This document shows, piece after piece, positions 55,728 through 63,173 of a DNA stretch of 64,000 bases; the first letter of the stretch is position 1; each line of letters opens with the position of its first letter. The notes below the pieces were generated by a model, which searched no databases, had not been told where the DNA came from, and worked only from the letters and a program-made list of their open reading frames with translations. Made by a program: the position numbers and the translations under genes. The stretch comes from G965199725 sp965199725 (GTDB lineage: Bacteria; Pseudomonadota; Gammaproteobacteria; Nitrosococcales; Methylophagaceae). The stretch lies in the NCBI GenBank assembly GCA_965199725.1, contig OZ241321.1:496001-560000 (forward strand), in the 5' to 3' direction.

Positions 55728-55750
55728 AAGATATAAATTAAATGTATCTT
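55728..55750. promoter_or_regulatory. NsrR-like operator, downstream copy
   Basis: A second 23-bp site, arms AAGATATAAAT and AAATGTATCTT, exactly 50 bp centre-to-centre from the first (about five helical turns). The right arm differs from the NsrR consensus at one base. It is 30 bases before the nirK ATG, a position suited to block transcription or promoter clearance. Confidence 0.65.
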
Positions 55751-55780
55751 TTAATACTAAATTTTATTGAGGAGAGGAAA

Positions 55781-56911
55781 ATGAGCAAAACAACTATACA
55801 ATTATTAGCCGTATTGGTCATTGCCATATCAATGGAAAATAATATAGCCCTTGCCGCTGAAAAGACTGGTGGTCTAGCAGATTATGAGGTAGGGGTTAAC
55901 TCACAGGCAACCGATCTGGAGCAAGTAAAGCAGGTATTAGTTGCGCCACCATTTTTACCACAACACGATCAAGTGGCAAAAGGCAAGCCAAAGATCATTG
56001 CAGTAGAAATGACGATTGTTGAGAAAGAAATGGAAATAGCACCAGGCGTTTTTGTGCAAGCCATGACCTTTAATGGCTCTAATCCAGGCCCAATGATTGT
56101 TGCTCATGTTGGCGATTATATTGAGCTTACCCTTAAAAACCCTAGCAAGAATACACTGCTACACAATATAGATTTTCATGCATCTACTGGGGCAATGGGG
56201 GGCGGCACTTTAACCGGAGTTGCGCCTGGTCAAGAGGTAGTTTTACGTTTTAAGGCAACAAAAGCAGGTGTGTTTGTTTATCACTGCGCACCGGGTGGGG
56301 TAATGATTCCATGGCATGTAGTATCAGGCATGAATGGCGCTATTATGATATTACCGCGTGATGGCTTAAAAGATGAACATGGCCAGTTAGTCAATTATGA
56401 CAAAGCCTATTATATTGGTGAGCAAGACTGGTATGTGCCTAAAGATAGCAAGGGTCAGTATAAGCGATACAATGGGCCCATTAGTGCAATGGGGGATACA
56501 CTGGAGGTTATGAAAGGCCAGATGCCAACACACATCACATTCAATGGAAAAGTTGGGGCATTAACAGGCAAAGGTGCTATGACTGCCAATGTTGGCGAAA
56601 CGGTGTTGTTTATTCACTCACAAGCCAATAGAGATACCCGCGTTCATCTCATTGGTGGTCATGCTGATTTGTTCTACCATGGTGGCGGATTTGATGACAA
56701 ACCATTAACTAATCGTGAAACCTGGCCTGTTTTTGGTGGCGAGTCGGCTGCTATGATCTACACATTTAAGCAGCCCGGCACTTATGCTTATGTTAACCAT
56801 AATTTGATTGAGTCCATACTGTTAGGTGCCGCTGCTCATGTTGTTGTGAAGGGTAAATGGAATAATGACTTAATGGAACAAGTCAAAGCGCCAGGAAAAA
56901 TAAAGTATTAG
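55781..56911 (+). CDS. nirK: Copper-containing nitrite reductase NirK/AniA
   Basis: Periplasmic enzyme reducing nitrite to nitric oxide. From the ATG at 55781 (after GAGGAGAGG) there is a signal peptide, then two cupredoxin domains. Type-1 copper ligands: His128, Cys169, His179, Met184. Type-2 ligands: His133, His168 and His340 in YVNHNLIES. The catalytic Asp131 (DFHA) and the His in HLIGGHADLF are also present. About 376 residues, AniA type. No nirV or nor genes lie nearby. Confidence 0.95.
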   Translation: MSKTTIQLLAVLVIAISMENNIALAAEKTGGLADYEVGVNSQATDLEQVKQVLVAPPFLPQHDQVAKGKPKIIAVEMTIVEKEMEIAPGVFVQAMTFNGSNPGPMIVAHVGDYIELTLKNPSKNTLLHNIDFHASTGAMGGGTLTGVAPGQEVVLRFKATKAGVFVYHCAPGGVMIPWHVVSGMNGAIMILPRDGLKDEHGQLVNYDKAYYIGEQDWYVPKDSKGQYKRYNGPISAMGDTLEVMKGQMPTHITFNGKVGALTGKGAMTANVGETVLFIHSQANRDTRVHLIGGHADLFYHGGGFDDKPLTNRETWPVFGGESAAMIYTFKQPGTYAYVNHNLIESILLGAAAHVVVKGKWNNDLMEQVKAPGKIKY

Positions 56912-56927
56912 CGCCACGCTCCTCTAC

Positions 56928-56961
56928 AACAAGACTAGAACATGGATGTACTAGTTTTGTT
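56928..56961 (+). terminator. Probable terminator after nirK
   Basis: AACAAGACTAG (56928-56938) pairs with CTAGTTTTGTT (56951-56961) over 11 bp with one G-T pair and a 12-base loop, followed by CCTAATTTTT. It lies 16 bases after the nirK stop and separates nirK from the convergent nucleotidyltransferase gene. Confidence 0.6.
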
Positions 56962-57029
56962 CCTAATTTTTGGGCCAAAAGTCTACACACAAGCTTACAG
57001 GATAAGCGCCTGGCATTCTTATGAAATTT

Positions 57030-57989
57030 TTATCTGTTAATCACTTTTATGTAATCACCTAATGCCTCTCGGCTTGAGCCAACAATAAGCTGATGCTGTC
57101 CTGTTGTTTGATTATGCTCTACTGTACCTTTTGCTTCAATCAACTCGCCAGTTTTTGCCTGCCCCACGTAGGTATGAGTAAACGCTAATATTTCTGGCAA
57201 TAAGCCATTGTCAATACGATAACGGGCAGGAAAATCAAAGGCATGAAGATCATCAACTACTCTTGCTGTAATGGTTGTCGTGCCCTGCTTATAATAGCGA
57301 TCATTGTCTGACTTAAGTTCATCGCTCAAACACACCATACCCAGATCAAATTTACAGCCATCAATCACTGCCTTGTTCAGTTTGCGGCGCTCATGCCAGG
57401 CAAACTCAGCAAAACTAAGTGCAGGTAAACGACGGTCATAATGATCCCGCATGAAAAATATGTCCAGATCATCCAATGCTGCATCGGCTATTGCTAAACT
57501 TACTGCCTTGCGTGCCTTAAGAAAAAAATCACGACCATATACCACAAGATCAATATCCGAATGCGACCATTGTTGATTAATTAACATTGATCCAGTGACA
57601 CCTAAACTGTCTTTACAGGCACCATAACGCGCCAAAATAGCAACAAGTTTATGTAATTTCTGCTCAATATCATCAGCTGGATCGAGCTTTAACAACTGCT
57701 TTAGTCGGTTTTCTGGTTGGTAATGGCTGATAATCGCATCAGTTGCTACCCCATGAAACGTCGCATCAAACTGTGCTGAAGTATAGCAATAATGGCGATA
57801 ACGTTGCTTTAATAAGCGATTAGCCTCGTCAGTATTCACTTTTTGCCAGCCATTTTCTGTGGGCATGTAGCGTAAAAAACAGCCGACTTTGCCATCCTGC
57901 GGCTCAGCGCAGACTACTGCAAACAACAAGCCTTCCTGAGTTTGAATAAAATCTCTTGGCAGATAAGGAAAATTGCTATTTCGCATCAA
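57030..57989 (-). CDS. Nucleotidyltransferase-domain protein of unknown substrate
   Basis: A 319-residue protein with a polymerase-beta-like nucleotidyltransferase core: GVTGSMLIN followed by SDIDLVVYG, the GS...DxD metal-binding pattern, and a further acidic residue in DDLDIFF. The C-terminal part (about 240-319) may bind a ligand or RNA. It overlaps the PepSY gene by 14 bases and so follows ferritin in an apparent operon. Its substrate and its link to iron are not evident. Confidence 0.75.
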   Translation of the reverse strand: MMRNSNFPYLPRDFIQTQEGLLFAVVCAEPQDGKVGCFLRYMPTENGWQKVNTDEANRLLKQRYRHYCYTSAQFDATFHGVATDAIISHYQPENRLKQLLKLDPADDIEQKLHKLVAILARYGACKDSLGVTGSMLINQQWSHSDIDLVVYGRDFFLKARKAVSLAIADAALDDLDIFFMRDHYDRRLPALSFAEFAWHERRKLNKAVIDGCKFDLGMVCLSDELKSDNDRYYKQGTTTITARVVDDLHAFDFPARYRIDNGLLPEILAFTHTYVGQAKTGELIEAKGTVEHNQTTGQHQLIVGSSREALGDYIKVINR

Positions 57990-58716
57990 AGCGGCGGTTG
58001 AGCAAACTTAAGAATCGCCATGAATAGATAGCTGAAAAGCCGAGTATTAGCAGCCACCATATATTAACCAACCAAGTACCATAACGCTGCAAAATAAAGC
58101 CATTATGTACATCATGCAAAAACTCTTCATAAGTTATGCCTTGATCGTAAAAATGACTGTTTATTCTTATTCTGATGCTTTCTGGCATGCGCTGCTGTTT
58201 ACTCCATGTAACACCTTGCAATGACAAATTCTCCCAATTCTCCAGAATGAAATCACCACGCCATAATCCATCGCGTGTCTGTACAACCGGCTGACCATGA
58301 AATAAGCCGATATTCTGGATGTCAAATGGTAAACCGCCAGCATAACTGTCTATTCTTTCAATAAAACGACCATCCACATCAAATAACAATAGTGCATTAC
58401 GGGTAGCAACAACAGTAATGTCATTAAGGGTAACCCCGCCTATTATCTTTTGTTCTGACCTGATAATCGGCGTAGCACCAATGAATATTTGTTTACCAAA
58501 CTGAGATACAACTTTTCGATCTAATAAATAAACAACATCTGGTCGTTTTGTGCTGATTCCATAGTGATCAAGCAACCAGCTCCATGTCAGATACTTCTTG
58601 TCTAATTTTAGATCAGCGCTATGATTTAACAGTAAACCAGTTATCGCCATCAAAAGCATTATTGATGTAGCAATGGTACCCAGAATCCAGCATATAACTT
58701 GTAATTTGTCATTCAT
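57976..58716 (-). CDS. PepSY-type membrane protein
   Basis: A 246-residue protein with an N-terminal membrane helix (about 9-30), a periplasmic beta-rich domain and a C-terminal helix (about 215-236), the layout of PepSY-associated TM proteins. HDVHNGFILQRYGTW before the last helix is typical. In other bacteria such proteins occur with iron-uptake or reductase genes. Position between ferritin and the nucleotidyltransferase supports an iron connection. Confidence 0.7.
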   Translation of the reverse strand: MNDKLQVICWILGTIATSIMLLMAITGLLLNHSADLKLDKKYLTWSWLLDHYGISTKRPDVVYLLDRKVVSQFGKQIFIGATPIIRSEQKIIGGVTLNDITVVATRNALLLFDVDGRFIERIDSYAGGLPFDIQNIGLFHGQPVVQTRDGLWRGDFILENWENLSLQGVTWSKQQRMPESIRIRINSHFYDQGITYEEFLHDVHNGFILQRYGTWLVNIWWLLILGFSAIYSWRFLSLLNRRFDAK

Positions 58717-58728
58717 AATATGATAAAA

Positions 58729-59250
58729 CTATTGGGGTGCTACTGGTAACTGATTTCTGCTTAGGTATACCTGCTCAATCTCCTTATCAATAAAAAATAA
58801 ACCGTTGCCTGCCGTTCCAATAAGATCCGTTTTATCCAGAACAGATTTGAATAACTGCTCTTCTTCATGCTGTTCAGCAACATACCACTGCAAAAAATTA
58901 AACGTGGAAAAATCACCTTCGCCAAAAGCAACACTGACTAACTCATTAATTTTTTTAGTAACAAACTTTTCATGAGAATAGGTTTCTGTAAAAACATCAA
59001 CAATAGAATCAAAATTAGAACGCACATTTTCTATAGCACCAAGCACTGCATATGAACCTGTCTCGTTAACGTAATCAAACAGTTTTTGCATATGCACTCT
59101 TTCTTCATCAGCATGCTGACGAAAAAATTTACCACAACCATCAAGGCTATTCATGATGCACCAGGAACTCATCTGCAAATATAAATTTGACGAATAAAAT
59201 TCAAGATTGATTTGCTGATTTAATGCTGCTGTCAATTTGTCGCTTAGCAT
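58729..59250 (-). CDS. ftnA: Ferritin (FtnA type)
   Basis: Non-heme iron-storage protein forming a 24-mer. Conserved ferroxidase-centre residues appear in NLYLQMSSWC, the HADEERVHMQKLFDYV stretch, and FLQWYVAEQHEEEQLF. 173 residues. First of the ferritin, PepSY, nucleotidyltransferase series. The ATG follows AGGAGG. No clear Fur box was located in the 163 bases upstream. Confidence 0.94.
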   Translation of the reverse strand: MLSDKLTAALNQQINLEFYSSNLYLQMSSWCIMNSLDGCGKFFRQHADEERVHMQKLFDYVNETGSYAVLGAIENVRSNFDSIVDVFTETYSHEKFVTKKINELVSVAFGEGDFSTFNFLQWYVAEQHEEEQLFKSVLDKTDLIGTAGNGLFFIDKEIEQVYLSRNQLPVAPQ

Positions 59251-59413
59251 TGCGGCACCTCCTTAAAGCTTTAAGTAACTAGTTATTTTAGATTGACTAC
59301 ATCATCGGATCATATCAGATGGACAAATAGCTATCCAAAAAATTAAAAGACAAAAAACACTAAAATAACTTGCGGCAGACAATATTTAAATTGGCAGCTA
59401 TTTACGTTATGTG

Positions 59414-60481
59414 TTACGTACCTTTTTTCAACCGCTGATAAACCGGAGTGATATTTAAATAATTATTATATTTCATGTAATCGGCTGCTATTTTGCCAGC
59501 ATGATCTTTGGCACCAATATCTGCACCTACTGCTAATAAGGTTTCAACAATAGCAGGGTTTTGGTTGTATTTAGAGGCATACATTAGAGGTGTCACACCT
59601 TTTTTATCGCCAACATTGATCTTTGCTCCCACTAACGCCCTGATAATAAATGGATTTTTGTTAAAGCCTGCAGCATACATTAACGGTGTCATGCCTTGTT
59701 TGTTTCTGGCATTCACCTGCGCCCCAGCCGCTAATAAGACTTTAATAACATCGTGAACTTGGTTATTAAAAGATGCAACCATTAATGGCGTGGCTCCTGC
59801 TCGGTCTCTATCATTAATGTCAGCACCTGCCCGCATAATCACCTTAATAACATCCGGGTTTTTATTGGATTGCGCAGCATACATCAAGGGACTGGTACCC
59901 CGCCTATTTCTAGCACTAATATTGGCGCCTAAATTAATCAGGGTTTTGATAACATCAGGGTTTCTGTTAAAGCCTGCAGCATACATTAATGGTGTCATGC
60001 CTTGTTTGTTTCTGGCATCAATTTTTGCACCTGCACTTACCAGCACTTTGATAATCTCAGAGCTCTGACCAAATTGAGCGGCGACCATTAAAGATGTCTT
60101 GCCTGCTCGGTCTCTATCATTAATGTTAGCGCCTAAATTAATCAGAGTTTTGATAACATCAGGGTTTCTGTTAAAGCCTGCAGCATACATTAATGGTGTC
60201 ATGCCATTTTTATCTTCGGTATTAACGCCCACGCCTGTGCCAATTAATGCCTTAATAACAGAAGGGCTTTGATTATTGGTAACGGCATACATTAACGGTG
60301 TCCAGCCATCTTGGTCTCTGGCGGTAATATCTACGCCTGTTAATATTTGCTTGTATAGCGACCTGACATCAACTGTTTTCCAATACTCAGGATCAAAAAA
60401 ATCCCTATCAGCACAAGATACTTGCGACAGCAACATAGTGATAATTGCAAAAAATATTGCTTTAATATTCATCATAGTCAT
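59414..60481 (-). CDS. Exported ankyrin-repeat protein (larger paralogue)
   Basis: A 355-residue protein with a hydrophobic signal (IKAIFFAIITMLLSQVSC) and about eight or nine ankyrin repeats of 33-34 residues with TPLMYAAGFNRNPDVIKTL-type helices. FFDPEYWKT right after the signal is shared with the paralogue downstream, so the two arose by duplication. A near-identical 77-base segment recurs 204 bases away (59925 and 60129, two repeat units). Ankyrin repeats bind proteins; periplasmic or surface partners are unknown. Confidence 0.85.
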   Translation of the reverse strand: MTMMNIKAIFFAIITMLLSQVSCADRDFFDPEYWKTVDVRSLYKQILTGVDITARDQDGWTPLMYAVTNNQSPSVIKALIGTGVGVNTEDKNGMTPLMYAAGFNRNPDVIKTLINLGANINDRDRAGKTSLMVAAQFGQSSEIIKVLVSAGAKIDARNKQGMTPLMYAAGFNRNPDVIKTLINLGANISARNRRGTSPLMYAAQSNKNPDVIKVIMRAGADINDRDRAGATPLMVASFNNQVHDVIKVLLAAGAQVNARNKQGMTPLMYAAGFNKNPFIIRALVGAKINVGDKKGVTPLMYASKYNQNPAIVETLLAVGADIGAKDHAGKIAADYMKYNNYLNITPVYQRLKKGT

Positions 60482-60601
60482 AACTTATTTTAGTTATCAC
60501 CAAATTTTAAATACATGGTGGTTTTAGGCAGCACTATAACGGCTAAAGCTCATAAGCTAACTGAAAGACTAAATATAAAGGCGAATCCTCCCCATGAACA
60601 T

Positions 60602-61282
60602 TCATTTAGCGCCTGCACTCAATAGCGCTTCCGCAACAGTAGGATTGTTATTATATTGGGAAGCTAGGCCTAAGGATGTGGTGCCTTGTTGATTGGTAGC
60701 ATTAACATCTGCGCCTGCATCTAGTAGCGTCTTGATAATGGATGGATTTTGGTTATATTGCGCAGCATCCATCAACACTGTTCTGCCATATTGATTGGTA
60801 GCATTAACATCTGCGCCTGCATCTAGTAGCGTCTTGATAATGGATGGATTTTGGTTAAAACCAGCAGCCCACCCTAACGCCGTTCTGCCATATTGATTGG
60901 TAGCATTAACATCTGCGCCTGCATCTAGTAGCGCCTTGATAATGGATGGATTTTGGTTATTTTCAGCAGAAAACATCAAAACGGTATCGCCTTCTTTGTT
61001 GGTAGCATTAACATCTGCGCCTGCATCCAGCAGAGTATCAACAATAGCAAGTTCTCTACTGAAGGCAACAGCATACATTAAAGGTGTCATGCCATATTTA
61101 TCACTAACATTAACCTGTACGCCCTGTGCTATTTTCCGCTGCAACGACTCGGTAGTAGCAGTCTGCCAGTATGCAGGATCAAAAAAATTACCATCAACGA
61201 TGGCGGAAGATAACTCGGAGCATGCTTGTAATAACAATATCAACGCAATCGCAGAGAGTATGTATTTGATATTCATCGTCAT
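60602..61282 (-). CDS. Ankyrin-repeat lipoprotein (smaller paralogue)
   Basis: A 226-residue predicted lipoprotein (lipobox LQAC) with FFDPAYWQT, as in the larger paralogue, followed by five or so 34-residue ankyrin repeats of the form GADVNATNQYGRT. Three consecutive repeats are nearly identical at DNA level, showing recent expansion. Transcribed upstream of the larger paralogue, 120 bases apart. Function unknown. Confidence 0.85.
   Translation of the reverse strand: MTMNIKYILSAIALILLLQACSELSSAIVDGNFFDPAYWQTATTESLQRKIAQGVQVNVSDKYGMTPLMYAVAFSRELAIVDTLLDAGADVNATNKEGDTVLMFSAENNQNPSIIKALLDAGADVNATNQYGRTALGWAAGFNQNPSIIKTLLDAGADVNATNQYGRTVLMDAAQYNQNPSIIKTLLDAGADVNATNQQGTTSLGLASQYNNNPTVAEALLSAGAK
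60691..61098 (-). repeat. 102-bp tandem repeats inside the ankyrin lipoprotein gene
   Basis: Units begin at 60691, 60793, 60895 and about 60997, an exact 102-bp (34-codon) period. The first 65 bases of units 1 and 2 are identical and unit 3 differs at one base; unit 4 is more diverged. The right limit is approximate. High identity suggests slippage or unequal exchange changing repeat number. Confidence 0.85.
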
Positions 61283-61503
61283 GTGCGCTTTTGCTATTTA
61301 TAGTATGGTAAACATATACTGCAAGTGTAGCAGGATTATAACGGCAAGACGATAAGTAAAATAATGCATGCACTGCACTTTAAGCCGATACCTTAAAGCG
61401 CCAATTAAATGAGTAGCCCCCCTAGCCCCTTTCAAGTCAATGACAAGCTTTGCATGTTATGCAAAAACACCTGACTTATAAGCACCTCTCGCGCCAGACT
61501 AAG

Positions 61504-61749
61504 CTATCGATTGTGCAATATGACAATGTTGTTTCTTTTGCGGCTATCTGGCGCTATTGTCCGCACTCTCAATTGTGCCAATCCTTTATTTAAATCTTGT
61601 CCAAACACCTGAAAATGTTCTGCTGATAAGCGTAGTGTTATTGAACCCATTATCAGGTGGACTATACCACAATCCGAGCAATAGCGTATCTCACAGCTAG
61701 AAGCACTTAATAATGTTTCCAATCTACAGGCCATATCCTCCTGACTCAT
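61504..61749 (-). CDS. Small CxxC protein
   Basis: An 81-residue protein with RYCSDCGIVHLIMGSITLRLS, a CxxC followed by a His in a beta-hairpin context that could bind metal or a cluster, and an LSAEHF helix. Similar short proteins recur in proteobacteria, but I know no function. It lies 131 bases after the Fur-box pair on the same strand; the ATG follows AGGAGG. Confidence 0.6.
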   Translation of the reverse strand: MSQEDMACRLETLLSASSCEIRYCSDCGIVHLIMGSITLRLSAEHFQVFGQDLNKGLAQLRVRTIAPDSRKRNNIVILHNR

Positions 61750-61880
61750 GTTTTAATGAAGGTATCTTAAGATTGTTAATTAGGGTTGTCACAGGTTAAT
61801 CCATGCTGATCGTAAAACAGTCCTATTCTTTTAACTGATCGCTGTTGCCAATAAATTCTCCACCATATTTCTTGCTTATC

Positions 61881-62048
61881 TTACCATTGTTTCTTTTGAT
61901 TAATATCAGCATCACGCTGCCTTAATAGGTGGTAATTATGCGAAATATGGAGCGCGAGGCATGGATCATGATGGTTAAAATATATCTTTTCCAGTTGGCA
62001 ATTAGCGCTCAATAGAACATCGCAGCCTCGTTTTAATTGCATATTCAT
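61881..62048 (-). CDS. Small protein coupled to the Fur-box gene (possibly HemP-like)
   Basis: 55 codons from ATG at 62048, which overlaps the preceding stop as ATGA. The sequence has LALHISHNYHLLRQR, faintly like the IxHxxxxYxLR core of HemP hemin-uptake peptides, but the usual LILTK end is absent. The size and the Fur-like box upstream fit HemP; the sequence match is weak. Confidence 0.5.
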   Translation of the reverse strand: MNMQLKRGCDVLLSANCQLEKIYFNHHDPCLALHISHNYHLLRQRDADINQKKQW

Positions 62049-62236
62049 GATAAGCGCATAGTGTGCATGACTACTGAGCGCATCATTGACCAAACACCCT
62101 TTTTTGATGTCTCGTCCAGACAGGTAAAATCAGCGATATGCAGTTTGCCTTCAAGAATCAAGGATTCAAGCCTAGTCGCATCAAAGGCTAAGTGAATAGA
62201 ATCAATATGGGCATCTGATAAATTATCCACTGTCAT
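62045..62236 (-). CDS. Small protein behind a Fur-like operator
   Basis: 63 residues, MTVDNLSDAHIDSIHLAFDA onward, with LEGKLHIADFTCLDETSK. The ribosome site GGGAGG before ATG 62236 is strong; the longer frame to 62263 is unnecessary. No family name is known to me. The upstream Fur-like box and coupling to the next small gene suggest iron-starvation expression. Confidence 0.62.
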   Translation of the reverse strand: MTVDNLSDAHIDSIHLAFDATRLESLILEGKLHIADFTCLDETSKKGVWSMMRSVVMHTMRLS

Positions 62237-62291
62237 TTTCCTCCCTTCGTGTGTGAAACCCAAGTTGATTATAACCAGATTTTAAAAAAAT

Positions 62292-62310
62292 GCAAATGAT
62301 TATTATTGTT
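62292..62310 (-). promoter_or_regulatory. Fur-box-like operator
   Basis: On the minus strand AACAATAATAATCATTTGC matches the 19-bp Fur consensus GATAATGATAATCATTATC at about 14 positions, including the ATAATCATT core. It lies 56 bases before the start of the small gene at 62236, suitable for repression by iron-loaded Fur. Confidence 0.6.
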
Positions 62311-62340
62311 ATTTAGATATTTTTCAAGATGCCTACGCTT

Positions 62341-63171
62341 TTATGTAATCATTTCTGGTGTTTCTAAGGTAATGCGACCGATAGCACCATCCCGAAACTC
62401 GGTTAAGACAATTCTAGCGGCACGATTAAGATCGACGATACCGCCAACGCCCAAACAACGACGCTTTGCGCCAATCATTGCCAACAGCGTCTGCCCATCC
62501 TCCACTAATTCATTTAACCGGTAGCGAACCTTTAATGCGTTAGGATACATACGACGTAAATAATCAATGGCGTATATGGCAATTTCATCATTGTGGATCG
62601 CCTTCTCCTTAATAGCACCAGTTACTGCCAAACGATATCCACGGTCCTCGCTGGCTAATTTTGGCCACAATACCCCTGGTGTATCCAGCAATGTAATGCC
62701 TTGATCCAGTTTAATCTGCTGCTGGCTTCTGGTTACCGTAGGTTCATTAGCAGTTCTGGCAACCACTCGTCCCGCTAAGATATTGATAAGTGTTGATTTT
62801 CCGACATTAGGAATACCCATAATCATCGCCTCAATGCTAGCCGATTTTGCCGGTATCATGTTGCGGCATAATCTCAACAAACCGCGCATTTTTTCAGGCT
62901 GGCTACTTGTAACCGCTATTGTTTTAATGCCTTGTTGCTTTTCTAGATAATTCTGCCACTTTTTAGTTAAAACAGGATCAGCAAGATCGCATTTACTTAA
63001 CACATTAATACACGGTTTATCTTCACGCATGGTTGCCAGCATTGGATTTTTGCTACTGAAAGGAATACGTGCATCAATAATCTCAATAACAATATCAACC
63101 TGTGGCAAACGTAAACGCATCGCTTTGCTGGCCTTGTGCATATGGCCAGGATACCAATTAACAGCAGACAT
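62341..63171 (-). CDS. ylqF: YlqF/RbgA-type ribosome-assembly GTPase
   Basis: Circularly permuted GTPase acting in 50S assembly. Motifs occur in the permuted order G4 SKCDL, G1 GIPNVGKSTLIN, G3 DTPG. The N-terminal WYPGHMHKASKAMR is diagnostic of the family. 276 residues. Adjacent to cvfB with two bases between. Confidence 0.92.
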   Translation of the reverse strand: MSAVNWYPGHMHKASKAMRLRLPQVDIVIEIIDARIPFSSKNPMLATMREDKPCINVLSKCDLADPVLTKKWQNYLEKQQGIKTIAVTSSQPEKMRGLLRLCRNMIPAKSASIEAMIMGIPNVGKSTLINILAGRVVARTANEPTVTRSQQQIKLDQGITLLDTPGVLWPKLASEDRGYRLAVTGAIKEKAIHNDEIAIYAIDYLRRMYPNALKVRYRLNELVEDGQTLLAMIGAKRRCLGVGGIVDLNRAARIVLTEFRDGAIGRITLETPEMIT

Positions 63172-63173
63172 CG

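Noticed and set aside
60691..61098. Possible CRISPR array because of regular repeats
   Set aside because: The 102-bp period equals 34 codons of ankyrin repeat, the units are contiguous without spacers, and the frame is open.
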